A stretch of 64,000 bases of DNA from Microbulbifer agarilyticus S89 (GTDB lineage Bacteria; Pseudomonadota; Gammaproteobacteria; Pseudomonadales; Cellvibrionaceae), in assembly GCF_000220505.1 (NCBI RefSeq), contig NZ_AFPJ01000043.1:1-64000 (forward strand), read 5' to 3'. Positions 15,852-24,195 of the stretch are shown here, one piece after another. A program made the position numbers and the translations under genes. Numbering within the stretch: the stretch's first letter is position 1; each line of letters begins with the position of its first letter. The notes beneath the pieces were generated by a model. It did no database searches, was not told the origin of the DNA, and worked only from the letters and a program-made list of their open reading frames with translations.

Positions 15852-17660
15852 TCAGGAAAAGGCAAAGATGGCAATACTGCCGGTATTCAGGTTTTGCTGG
15901 CGCAGGGTAACCGTGCGGGATTGACCGGCGGTGACGATGTCTACCGTGTCGCCCTGTTGGAACAGAGGGGTTGGCAGCAACAGTTCGGGTGGCTGCCCGG
16001 CGATACCGTTGAGAAGCCCGGCCATGGCATCGGTAAGTCGCCCGTCCCGGGTGTGGCGGCGCACCCGCACCGCGCTGGTGTGGCCGCCGAGCAGCTCCAG
16101 CCCCGCACGGCACTGGTCGGGCAGGCCGAACTGCCAGCGTACCAGTCCCACTTCCCAGCGTTTTGCGACCTTGAGCGCGATCAGGTTGCCGCTGTGCAGG
16201 CGCCCCTGCACCTCTGCTGGCAGGCGTAAACCCGCGCCGTTGTCGCTGGTGTTGAGTAGGGTGGCGGGTGTTGGCGAGTAGCGTTTTTGGGTGGAGCGCG
16301 GACCCTCGCTGTGCCCGCGCGACACCGACGGTGCATCGGGCAGTGGCGTGGCCACTTGGTAATCGTTCAGCGCGCGGCCGGTACCGAAGTCGATGGAGTC
16401 CACCTCCATCACCAGGTCTGGTGAATTGCCCGCGTCAAAGCTCGCTGCCAGCTCCGGGCCTTCATCACCATCCTGTTTCAGGTGATAGGCAATCGCGCTG
16501 ATACCAATCGCCACCTGGCAGCCTATTTCTACCGGAGTGCGCAATTCGCCGCGGCTCTTGGCGCCGGCCCAAATCGCCTGTACGCGCTCCAGCATATCCA
16601 CCGACAGAGCTCCGGGGCGCCGCAGCCGTTTTTGTAGTAGCCGCAGGGGGCCGCCGAGGTCGATGGGCCAGCCCAAAGGCGCGGAAAAATGCTTCAGGTC
16701 CACCGCGCTGCGGCGCAGGCGCACTGCCGGAATCGGAGGTTGGTCCAGGTTCAGGCTGCACAGCAGGGTTTGTGCGGATTTTTCTGCTCGTTCGAGCAGT
16801 GTTGTCTTGCCGGCCCAGCGGCCGCAGCACAGCCACAGCTGCAGCTGCTCATCCAGGGTCAGTTGCAGTGGGTTGGCACTGGCAAACAGGGCGGTTTGCA
16901 GATAGGGGTGGCTCAGCTTTACCCAGCGATTGAGGCGGCGCCTGGCAGCCAGAGGTGCATCGGCGGCACCTGTCGCCAGGGGGTCAACTACGAGGCGCTG
17001 TTCCAGGCCGTGCTCGCGCGCAGTTTGTACCAGGTGCTGCAGGCGCGACCAGCTCCCTTTGGGCGGGGCCTGGTAGGCGAGATTGCAGATTTGGATCAGC
17101 CGGCGGTAGCTATCGCAACCGCGATGCAGCGCGCGGGCCAGCCGGCGGCGGAAAAACAGCGCGTGGCTCGCTTCCATAAGCTGGCCGCTCACACTGGCAT
17201 AAGCCTGTGCCAGGTGCTGATAGAGAATCACGGCGGTGAGTTGTTCACGCCGTTGCCGCTGGTTTTGGCTACCCAAGGTGTTGCTGATATTCGCCAGCGG
17301 CGCCAGCGCCAGATTGCTGCAGTGCTCGACGATGGCGGGGCGCAGAACTTCCAGGCTGGCCAGGCGCAGGCGCACCGGTGCATCCCAGCGGGTAATTTCC
17401 GCGAGCAGGCTGCGCAGGGTACCGGCGTTGCGCTGGGCTTTTTCGTCCAGTGGGTTATTGCTCAGGAAGTCGCGCAACCAGTGTTTCAACTGGCGATGAT
17501 TGCGGCAGCCGCAGGTGAGTTGGGCCAGGTCCCGCAAGGGGGGCGTGGTCGGTCCTGCCGAAGCACTGTGTGGCGAGGGAAATTCGGTGTTGGAATTGTG
17601 CGCGGTGTGGTGTCCGCGATGGGCATCTTGCCCTACTTCTGAGTCTGCTGCGTCCTGCAT
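15852..17660 (-). CDS. Conserved protein with C-terminal PilZ-like region
   Basis: A 602-residue soluble protein. The first 420 residues are largely helical and rich in Arg, Leu, Ala and Gln, with no known domain that I recognise. The C-terminal part has PilZ-like features: basic residues around GPRSTQKRYS, then NTSDNGAGLRL (from residue 470, resembling the D/N-x-S-x-x-G signature) and WEVGLVRW. It lies upstream of the fimX-like gene on the same strand with 279 bases between them, and an equivalent large gene sits beside fimX in Pseudomonas. It may be a cyclic-di-GMP receptor or FimX partner. Whether the PilZ residues suffice to bind ligand is uncertain. The start at 17660 has a weak ribosome binding site. 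Confidence 0.6.
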   Translation of the reverse strand: MQDAADSEVGQDAHRGHHTAHNSNTEFPSPHSASAGPTTPPLRDLAQLTCGCRNHRQLKHWLRDFLSNNPLDEKAQRNAGTLRSLLAEITRWDAPVRLRLASLEVLRPAIVEHCSNLALAPLANISNTLGSQNQRQRREQLTAVILYQHLAQAYASVSGQLMEASHALFFRRRLARALHRGCDSYRRLIQICNLAYQAPPKGSWSRLQHLVQTAREHGLEQRLVVDPLATGAADAPLAARRRLNRWVKLSHPYLQTALFASANPLQLTLDEQLQLWLCCGRWAGKTTLLERAEKSAQTLLCSLNLDQPPIPAVRLRRSAVDLKHFSAPLGWPIDLGGPLRLLQKRLRRPGALSVDMLERVQAIWAGAKSRGELRTPVEIGCQVAIGISAIAYHLKQDGDEGPELAASFDAGNSPDLVMEVDSIDFGTGRALNDYQVATPLPDAPSVSRGHSEGPRSTQKRYSPTPATLLNTSDNGAGLRLPAEVQGRLHSGNLIALKVAKRWEVGLVRWQFGLPDQCRAGLELLGGHTSAVRVRRHTRDGRLTDAMAGLLNGIAGQPPELLLPTPLFQQGDTVDIVTAGQSRTVTLRQQNLNTGSIAIFAFS

Positions 17661-17867
17661 GGCGATAACCGAGTGTTGCGTGCTTGCAGTATACGAGGCC
17701 GCGAAATTTGCACAAATATGTCAGAGCAAATAGGCGTCCAATACGAATTATTTGGCGCCAAAAATCGTCGAGCAAGCAGCAAAGTCGTCGCTTATTAGCT
17801 CTTTTTTGGGATGCGTTTAGTTTGTGTGTGCGTCGAGTGCTGGCAGGCACACATCGGCCCGCGGGGT

Positions 17868-18917
17868 TCACACAGGCGTTTTGGATTTTTCCGCGGGAAT
17901 TTCTCGTACCAGGCGCGGTACCAGGTAACCGGGCAACTGCTGGCGCACACTCTCCACCAGCGCGCGCGCGCGGGCGTCTGTCACCTCAAAGTGGGCGGCA
18001 CCCTGCACGTGATCCAGCTGGTGCAGGTAATAGGGCAGCACGCCATTGGCGAACAGTTTCTCCGAGAGCTCGGCCAGCGTGTCCGCGCTGTCGTTGACGT
18101 GTTTCAGCAGCACGGCCTGGTTGAGCAGGGTAACGCCGGCAGCGCGTAGGCGAGCAAGGGCAGCTGCGACTTCCTCGTCAATTTCATTGGCGTGATTGCA
18201 GTGCAGCACCAGTACGGGCTTGAGGCGGCTACGGGTAAACCAATCCAGCAGTTCGTCGTTGACGCGGGACGGCGCGACGATGGGCAGGCGGGTGTGGATT
18301 CGCAGCTTGTCGAGCTGCGGGATCTGCTGCAGCTCGCCCGCCAGCCAGGCCAGCTGGCGATCGCTCATCACCAGCGGGTCGCCACCACTTAAGATCACTT
18401 CGCGCAGGCCCTGCTGGGCGCGGATATAGTCCAGCGCCTGCTGCCACTGCTGGCGGTTCAAATGGTTGTCCGCGTAGGGGAAGGCGCGGCGGAAGCAGTA
18501 GCGGCAATTGACCGCGCACTGGCCGGCGGCAATCAGCAGCAGGCGGCCCTGGTATTTATGCACGACACCGGGCACCGGGTTGGCGTTGGCCTCCTCCAAT
18601 GGGTCGTCGATGTAGCCCGGGCTGGGCTGCAGTTCTGCTGCGGTGGGCAATACTTGCAACAGCAGTGGGTCCTTGGGGTCACCCGGGCGGATACGGCTGA
18701 GGAACGGGCGCGGTACGCGCAGTTCGAAGGCGGCCGAGGCAGCACTCAGTTGGGGTAGCTGCTCAGCATCCAGTTGCAACAGCGCGAGCAGTTCCTGCGG
18801 GTCGCGCACCAGATCGCTCATTTCTTCCTGCCAGCGGCGTGGGCGCAGGATCTCCTCGCCGGAGGCGGCGATTTCGATGCTGCTGATTTCACGTGCGGGC
18901 TGGCGGTGCTGTATCAT
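17868..18917 (-). CDS. epmB: EF-P beta-lysylation protein EpmB (lysine 2,3-aminomutase-like)
   Basis: A 349-residue radical-SAM enzyme of the KamA family that converts alpha-lysine to beta-lysine for attachment to elongation factor P. The cluster-binding motif CxxxCxxC is at Cys134, Cys138 and Cys141 (CAVNCRYC), followed by RRAFPYAD and the glycine-rich SAM-contact segment ILSGGDPL. The roughly 350-residue length matches EpmB rather than the longer catabolic lysine aminomutases. It diverges from efp across a 108-base gap, and epmA follows efp, which confirms the role. The ATG at 18917 lacks a clear ribosome binding site. Confidence 0.94.
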   Translation of the reverse strand: MIQHRQPAREISSIEIAASGEEILRPRRWQEEMSDLVRDPQELLALLQLDAEQLPQLSAASAAFELRVPRPFLSRIRPGDPKDPLLLQVLPTAAELQPSPGYIDDPLEEANANPVPGVVHKYQGRLLLIAAGQCAVNCRYCFRRAFPYADNHLNRQQWQQALDYIRAQQGLREVILSGGDPLVMSDRQLAWLAGELQQIPQLDKLRIHTRLPIVAPSRVNDELLDWFTRSRLKPVLVLHCNHANEIDEEVAAALARLRAAGVTLLNQAVLLKHVNDSADTLAELSEKLFANGVLPYYLHQLDHVQGAAHFEVTDARARALVESVRQQLPGYLVPRLVREIPAEKSKTPV

Positions 18918-19025
18918 AGCGGGCTGTTTTTTTGGCGCGGTGGCCGTTGGCTACTGGATAGCCCCGGGTGGGGCGCGCGAAGTTTAATCAATTTGACGGC
19001 GTAATGCTGATATTTCGAGGAGCTC

Positions 19026-19598
19026 ATGGCTAATTATTCCACTAACGAATTCAAAGGCGGCCTGAAGGTAATGCTGGACGGCGACCCCTGTTCCATTGTG
19101 GACAATGAGTTCGTGAAGCCCGGTAAGGGGCAGGCCTTCAACCGCGTGAAGCTGCGCAACCTGAAGACCGGTCGCGTGTGGGAGCGTACTTTCCGTTCCG
19201 GTGAGAGCCTGGAGAGTGCAGACGTGATGGACCGCGATATGGAATACCTCTACAACGATGGTGAGTTCTTCCATTTCATGGAGCCGGAGACCTTTGAGCA
19301 GCATCAGGCGGATGCGAAGGCGGTTGGCGATGCGGCGAAGTGGCTGAAGGAGCAGGATATCTGCGTGGTCACGCTGTACAACGGCGCACCGCTGGCAGTA
19401 ACGCCGCCGAACCACGTGATTCTGGAAATCACCGACACCGATCCGGGTGTGCGTGGCGATACCGCGCAGGGCGGCACCAAGCCGGCGACCCTGTCCACCG
19501 GTGCCGTGGTGAAGGTACCCCTGTTCCTGGAAATCGGTGAGACCATCAAGGTCGACACTCGTACCGCGGAATACCTGGGTCGCGCGAAGGAAGACTAA
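19026..19598 (+). CDS. efp: Translation elongation factor P
   Basis: A 190-residue elongation factor that relieves ribosome stalling at polyproline stretches. The three-domain EF-P length is complete. The modified residue is Lys34 in PGKGQAF, the site beta-lysylated by EpmA after EpmB makes beta-lysine, and both enzymes are encoded alongside. CGAGGAG at 19016-19022 precedes the ATG. An intrinsic terminator lies 25 bases after the stop. Confidence 0.98.
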   Translation: MANYSTNEFKGGLKVMLDGDPCSIVDNEFVKPGKGQAFNRVKLRNLKTGRVWERTFRSGESLESADVMDRDMEYLYNDGEFFHFMEPETFEQHQADAKAVGDAAKWLKEQDICVVTLYNGAPLAVTPPNHVILEITDTDPGVRGDTAQGGTKPATLSTGAVVKVPLFLEIGETIKVDTRTAEYLGRAKED

Positions 19599-19623
19599 TC
19601 CTCCTTTGCTCAGCGATTCCGAA

Positions 19624-19652
19624 GGGCGAATACTCTGGTATTCGCCCTTTTT
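19624..19652 (+). terminator. Intrinsic terminator of efp
   Basis: A perfect 10-bp stem (GGGCGAATAC and GTATTCGCCC) with a TCTG loop is followed by TTTTT at 19648-19652. The stem is preceded by AA, so function in both directions is possible. Confidence 0.9.
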
Positions 19653-19697
19653 GGTTTTGGCCTGTATACGGTCCTCTGGACTTGTGGCGGCAAAGCA

Positions 19698-19790
19698 GTG
19701 AGCAGAAGTTTTTAGGACCGCTGTGAACCCATCCCTGGGCGCTTCGGCGCAAACATCCTGTTTGCGACGATCCTAAAAACTTCTGCTCAC
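19698..19790 (+). repeat. Covarying three-hairpin element, copy 4 (single)
   Basis: Perfect 20-bp arms (19698-19717 and 19771-19790) enclose hairpin 1 CCC-ATCCCT-GGG and hairpin 2 GCAAAC-ATCCT-GTTTGC. TGGCGG at 19685-19690 and CTGCCTTCG after the right arm match the boundary motifs of other copies. It lies between the efp terminator and epmA. Confidence 0.85.
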
Positions 19791-19863
19791 CACTCTGCCT
19801 TCGCCCGCAGATAACTCCGGTTGCCCGGCTAGACTGAATTCAATCTAAAGTATCCCCAATCGT

Positions 19864-20832
19864 ATGTCCGATATTTCCCTCTGGCAGCCCACTGCCCCAC
19901 TCGATAATCTCCGCCGCCGCGCCACCCTACTCGCGGATATCCGCCGTTTCTTCAGTGAACGCCAGGTGCTGGAGATGGAGGTGCCGATCCTGTCCCGTCG
20001 CGCCACCAGCGACCCGCATATCGATTCGATTACGGCGGACTGCAGCGGCGCGTCGGCGTTCCTGGCGACCAGCCCGGAGTTTGGCCTGAAGCGTTTGCTG
20101 GCAGCGGGTATGGGGGACTGTTATTACCTAGGCAAGGCGTTTCGCAATGGTGAGGCCGGGGGCCGCCACAACCCGGAGTTCACCATGCTGGAGTGGTACC
20201 GGGTGGGCTGGGACGATCATCGGTTGATGATCGAGGTGGGCGAGTTTCTGTCGTGGATGCTGAACATTTCCCGGGTGTGTTCCTATAGCTATCGTGCGCT
20301 GTTTTTGAAGTTTCTCGATATCGACCCGCACCGGGCGTCGCTGGAGGAGTTGAAGGCGGTTGTGGCGCGGGTGTTGGAGTTGTCGTTTGAGCCGGCGGAT
20401 CGCGATGAGTGTTTGGACTTATTGATGAGCCACCATATCGAGCCGAACATGGATTCGTCAGACGAGCGTGGTATTACGCTGGTCTACGATTTTCCCGCGA
20501 GTCAGGCGGCGCTGGCGCGGGTGGAGGATGATGAGTTGGGGGCGCCGGTGGCGCGGCGCTTTGAGGCTTATGTGGCGGGGATGGAGCTGGCCAATGGGTA
20601 CTGGGAATTAACCGATGCGGCGGAGCAGCAGCGCCGGTTTGCAGCGGATCAGCAATACCGTGCGGAGCATGGCAAGCCGGTGAATCCGTATGAGGAGCGT
20701 CTGGTCGAGGCCCTCGCCGCGGGCATGCCGAATTGCGCGGGGGTGGCGCTGGGGGTGGACCGGTTGTTAATTCTGGCCTGCGGGGCACAGCGTATCGAGG
20801 AGGTGATTGCGTTCCCGATCGAGCGCGCTTGA
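19864..20832 (+). CDS. epmA: EF-P--lysine ligase EpmA (GenX/PoxA)
   Basis: A 322-residue lysyl-tRNA-synthetase paralogue that lacks the anticodon-binding domain and attaches beta-lysine to Lys34 of EF-P. Class II synthetase motifs are visible: the motif 2 region with GKAFRNGEAGGRHNPEFTMLEWY and the motif 3 ATP-binding segment GVALGVDRLLIL near the C terminus. Length matches EpmA. It follows efp on the same strand but is separated by a terminator and a hairpin repeat, so it probably has its own promoter. It converges on the GNAT gene with a 24-base gap. Confidence 0.95.
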   Translation: MSDISLWQPTAPLDNLRRRATLLADIRRFFSERQVLEMEVPILSRRATSDPHIDSITADCSGASAFLATSPEFGLKRLLAAGMGDCYYLGKAFRNGEAGGRHNPEFTMLEWYRVGWDDHRLMIEVGEFLSWMLNISRVCSYSYRALFLKFLDIDPHRASLEELKAVVARVLELSFEPADRDECLDLLMSHHIEPNMDSSDERGITLVYDFPASQAALARVEDDELGAPVARRFEAYVAGMELANGYWELTDAAEQQRRFAADQQYRAEHGKPVNPYEERLVEALAAGMPNCAGVALGVDRLLILACGAQRIEEVIAFPIERA

Positions 20833-20856
20833 TGGTTATTGCTGAGGCCCAACTGG

Positions 20857-21717
20857 TCAGGCGCTTGCGCGATCGTCACTGGCGTCGTCATTCGGCGCAT
20901 CCTGTTGGAGACTGCTGGCGCCGCGCTCGGGGGTGAATACGTAGCTGGTGACTTCACCCACCGCGTAAAAACCGGTATCGAGCCACAGGTCCTGCTGGTC
21001 TTCTCCAACCAGTGCCACCGCGTGCTTGTGGTGGCTGTTCACGACTTCCCGCACCATTTGCTGGAACATGGCACTGCCCACTCCGTGTTCGCGGTATTCG
21101 GGCAGCGTCCACAGGTCGTAAAAACCGAGTGCGTCGGCGGAAGAAAACAGGCAGCCGGTAGCAACGGCTTTCCCTTCAAATTCACCGATGTGCATCTTCA
21201 AGCGGCTGTATTTATGTTCCGGTAGTTCGGACAGGTGTTTGTAGAATTTTTTGATTTGCGCGGCTTCCAGGTTGCAGCTCTGTGCTGCGGCAATCAGGTC
21301 ACCGTAGGCGATGACGTCTTCCGCGCGCGCGACATTTTTAATCGCCAGCTTGTCATCGCGCTTCTCGTCCGGGGCCAGTTGTTTCACTTCCGCAGCCATG
21401 GCGATTAACGGCGGCTGGCGAACCAGGTGCAGTGCTGCCAGTGCTTCATCGTCCAGCGGTTTACTCGCACAGTGCCACAGGGAGAACGGGCTGTGGCGCT
21501 CGGCAAAGTAGTCCACCACGAAGCGTTGCAGGATGCGCGGCTGTGCCACCGAGTTGCTTATGACCTGGTTGAAGTGCGCAGAAAGGAGCCCGCTGTCGGT
21601 GCGCAGCAGGCCGGTGATTTCTTTGGTCTGATTGGGATTGGCCAGCCCGGCAAAGTACCCGGCTTTGGTTTCCAGGTTGCGGCAAACGAGGTTTTTGGCG
21701 CTGAGACTGTATTTCAT
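20857..21717 (-). CDS. GNAT-family N-acetyltransferase
   Basis: A 286-residue protein whose C-terminal half carries a GNAT fold: DLWTLPEYREHGVGSAMFQQMVREVV contains the acetyl-CoA-binding R-x-x-G-x-G/A type loop, followed by LVGEDQQDLWLDTGFYAVGEV. The N-terminal 120 residues are not a domain I recognise. The ATG at 21717 is preferred over a TTG further upstream because the product then begins cleanly with MKYSLSAKNL. The C-terminal tail is acidic and low-complexity. The substrate is unknown. It is probably transcribed with or after cysE, which lies 63 bases upstream. Confidence 0.75.
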   Translation of the reverse strand: MKYSLSAKNLVCRNLETKAGYFAGLANPNQTKEITGLLRTDSGLLSAHFNQVISNSVAQPRILQRFVVDYFAERHSPFSLWHCASKPLDDEALAALHLVRQPPLIAMAAEVKQLAPDEKRDDKLAIKNVARAEDVIAYGDLIAAAQSCNLEAAQIKKFYKHLSELPEHKYSRLKMHIGEFEGKAVATGCLFSSADALGFYDLWTLPEYREHGVGSAMFQQMVREVVNSHHKHAVALVGEDQQDLWLDTGFYAVGEVTSYVFTPERGASSLQQDAPNDDASDDRASA

Positions 21718-21780
21718 GGTTACAGGATAGTCTTGCCGGTGCCCGGCTGGAATGAAACTGTGCAACCTGTGACAGCAGAA

Positions 21781-22611
21781 TCAGCGCAACTGATCCACCT
21801 GCGATATGGCCATCTGATTCATGCTGATGGCGGGCTGGTCGCAGCTTGCCGTGCCAATCACTTTGGCGGGTACCCCGGCCACCAGGGATTTCTCGGGGAT
21901 CGGCTTCAGTACCACGCTGCCGGAGGCGATCTGCGAGCAGGCGCCAATCTCGATATTGCCGAGGATCTTGCTGCCGGCACCAATCAGCACGCCGCAGCGC
22001 ACTTTCGGGTGGCGGTCGCCACTTTCCTTACCGGTGCCGCCCAGGGTGACCGACTGCATGATCGATACGTTGTCTTCCACCACCGCCGTTTCGCCGATGA
22101 CGATGCCGGTGGCGTGGTCGAGCAGGATGCCCTGCCCCAGTTCGGCGGCAGGGTGGATATCCACCCCAAAGACCACCGAGATACGGTGCTGGATAAACAG
22201 GGATAGTGAGCGCCGCTGCTGTTGCCACAGCCAGTGGGCCACGCGCCAGGCTTGTAGGGCGTGGTAACCCTTGAAGAACAGGAAGGGTTCGTACAGCGAG
22301 TGGCAGGCGCTGTCGCGCTGTTCAATCGCGGCCAGGTCGGCACGTGCCGCAGCGCCGATACGCGGGTCCGCCGCCAGTGCTTCGTCTATCACTTCGCGAA
22401 TCAGCAGTGCCTGAGCCACCGGGCTGTCCAGTTTGTTTGCCAGATGGAAACTGAGGGCTGACTCAAGCGTGGCGTGATTCAGGATGGTGGCGTGCAGGAA
22501 GCTCGCCAGGATTGGCTCGCGCTCCACTTGCACGGCGACATCCCGGCGAATGCTGTCCCAGATTGGGTCTAGCTGGTCGAGTTGATTGGCGCTCGGCGTT
22601 ACGTTTCCCAT
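21781..22611 (-). CDS. cysE: Serine O-acetyltransferase
   Basis: A 276-residue enzyme making O-acetylserine from serine and acetyl-CoA, the first step of cysteine biosynthesis. The helical N-terminal domain is followed by left-handed-beta-helix hexapeptide repeats with the signature DIHPAAELGQGILLDHATG, the catalytic His in DHATG, then GGTGKESGDRHPKVR. The C-terminal tail, where the family has its cysteine-feedback segment, ends in Leu-Arg rather than the canonical Ile, so inhibition may differ. SerB elsewhere in the window supplies its serine substrate. Confidence 0.95.
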   Translation of the reverse strand: MGNVTPSANQLDQLDPIWDSIRRDVAVQVEREPILASFLHATILNHATLESALSFHLANKLDSPVAQALLIREVIDEALAADPRIGAAARADLAAIEQRDSACHSLYEPFLFFKGYHALQAWRVAHWLWQQQRRSLSLFIQHRISVVFGVDIHPAAELGQGILLDHATGIVIGETAVVEDNVSIMQSVTLGGTGKESGDRHPKVRCGVLIGAGSKILGNIEIGACSQIASGSVVLKPIPEKSLVAGVPAKVIGTASCDQPAISMNQMAISQVDQLR

Positions 22612-22652
22612 CGGCTAGGGCTCCTGTTTTCTCACTACGGCTTGCACGCTGT

Positions 22653-23639
22653 CTATACCGCGCCAAGCGTGAGGGGTGGCTCCTGCAGTGCGGAAAGCTG
22701 TTCGCGCAGAGCCAGAATATGTTCCGCCCAGTAGCGGGGCGTATTGAACCAAGGGAATGCCTTGGGAAACGCCGGGTCTTCCCAGCGTCGCGCCAGCCAG
22801 GCGGCGTGGTGCATCTGCCGCAGGCAGCGCAGTGGTTCTACCAGCTGCAGCTGGGCCGGATCAAAAGAGTAGAAGGTTTCATAGCCTTCGACCACGGTAT
22901 CCAGATAAGCGGTTGCCTCAGCGCGGTCACCGGAAATCAGCATCCAGATATCCTGGATCGCCGGCCCCTGCAGGCAGTCGTCCAGATCCACGAACCAGGG
23001 CGTATCGTCCCGCCATAGGAAGTTGCCGCTGTGGCAGTCGCCGTGTAGCCGCAATGTGGGCCATTCCTGCTCCAGCCGCGGGGTAATCTGTTCGATGATA
23101 TGGGCCGTGGTAGTGGCGTAGGCCTCCACGTTCTCTGGCGGCAAAAAGTCCCCGGCAAGAATCGCTGCGCGGCTGTCGATAGCGAAGCGCTGCAAACTCA
23201 ACTGTGGGCGGTGCGCGAAGGGGCGCGCCGCACCAATGGCGTGAATCCGCCCGAGCATGGTGCCCACCTGTTCCAGGTGGTCAAAATTATCCAACTCGAT
23301 CTGGTGGCCGCCGCGGCGCGGAAACAGTGCGAAGCGAAACCCGTGGGCTTCCAGCAAGGTGGTGCCATCGAATTCCAGCGGTGCCACCACGGGTATCTCG
23401 GCTGCCGCGAGCTCCAGGGAAAATGCGTGTTCCTCGAGGATTTGCGCGTCACTCCAGCGCCCCGGGCGGTAGAACTTGGCGATTAATGGTTGCGCCTCGT
23501 CGATGCCCACCTGATAGACGCGGTTCTCGTAACTGTTGAGCGGGAAAATACGCGCGTCAGACAGCAGGCCCACGCTCTCCGCGCAGTCGATTACCCGGTC
23601 GGGGGTAAGCGCGTCGTAGGGGTGTGACGATTCGGTCAT
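22653..23639 (-). CDS. srkA: Stress response serine/threonine kinase SrkA (YihE)
   Basis: A 328-residue kinase of the SrkA/YihE family, a phosphotransferase-fold (APH/choline-kinase-like) protein linked in E. coli to envelope and oxidative stress survival. Visible motifs are the nucleotide-binding Lys in LIAKFYRPGRW, the catalytic LHGDCHSGNFLW and the metal-binding FVDLDDCLQGP. The start is set at MTESSHPYDAL (23639), with GGAG six bases upstream. The cysE gene follows 41 bases later on the same strand, so the two may share a transcript. Confidence 0.92.
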   Translation of the reverse strand: MTESSHPYDALTPDRVIDCAESVGLLSDARIFPLNSYENRVYQVGIDEAQPLIAKFYRPGRWSDAQILEEHAFSLELAAAEIPVVAPLEFDGTTLLEAHGFRFALFPRRGGHQIELDNFDHLEQVGTMLGRIHAIGAARPFAHRPQLSLQRFAIDSRAAILAGDFLPPENVEAYATTTAHIIEQITPRLEQEWPTLRLHGDCHSGNFLWRDDTPWFVDLDDCLQGPAIQDIWMLISGDRAEATAYLDTVVEGYETFYSFDPAQLQLVEPLRCLRQMHHAAWLARRWEDPAFPKAFPWFNTPRYWAEHILALREQLSALQEPPLTLGAV

Positions 23640-23772
23640 GGGGGCTCCGCTGAGCACGGTGGGGCTCGGATCAAATGGGGGCGCTATGCTAACGCGGATG
23701 GACTAGCGCACCAACTGTTCATGGGGACTTACCGGTGTTGCTGGTGAGTGGGAAATCGGCAGGAGAATTGGC

Positions 23773-24093
23773 GTGAAATACATTTTTGAGGTGCAGATAA
23801 AACCGGGCTTCCGTGCGGAACAATACGCCGATGCCTGGGTGCGCGCATCGGAACTGATCCAGCAGGCGCCGGGGGCGCGGGGCACCGAACTGCACCGCAT
23901 GATTGGCGAGCCGGATAAATTGATCGCGATTGCACATTGGGAATCCAAGACGCAGCGCGATGCGATGCAGGAAAAGCATAATCCGGAGATCGACAGCATT
24001 ATTCGCAGTGCTGCCCCTTTTGTGGAGATTCGGGTGCTCGGCTCCTACGAGGAACCGGAGTGGGTGGTTACGCCGCCGAACAGCGAGGAGTAA
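23773..24093 (+). CDS. Small ABM-like (dimeric alpha/beta barrel) protein
   Basis: A 106-residue protein with the pattern of the antibiotic-biosynthesis-monooxygenase-like dimeric ferredoxin fold: a strand (YIFEVQIKPG), a helix around AWVRASELIQQAPG, then HRMIGEPDKLIAIAHWESKTQRDAM and a final strand VEIRVLGSYEEPEW. Members range from heme-degrading or quinol monooxygenases to proteins of unknown role, so no reaction is assigned. The start is GTG at 23773, with AGGAG at 23761-23765 seven bases upstream. It diverges from srkA and converges on the subtilase gene. Confidence 0.72.
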   Translation: MKYIFEVQIKPGFRAEQYADAWVRASELIQQAPGARGTELHRMIGEPDKLIAIAHWESKTQRDAMQEKHNPEIDSIIRSAAPFVEIRVLGSYEEPEWVVTPPNSEE

Positions 24094-24118
24094 TCGGCAA
24101 CTTTATGGTACCGGACAG

Positions 24119-24148
24119 AAAAAAGGACGCCCTGAAAACAGGGCGCCC
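24119..24148 (-). terminator. Intrinsic terminator of the subtilase gene
   Basis: On the minus strand GGGCGCCCTG pairs with CAGGGCGTCC (one mismatch) around TTTT and is followed by a run of six T. It lies 48 bases past the subtilase stop and can also slow transcription from the ABM-like gene on the other strand. Confidence 0.8.
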
Positions 24149-24195
24149 TCGTTATTTGCGAATTGCGGTAAATTCGCGCGCAGCGCTAGCGCCGC

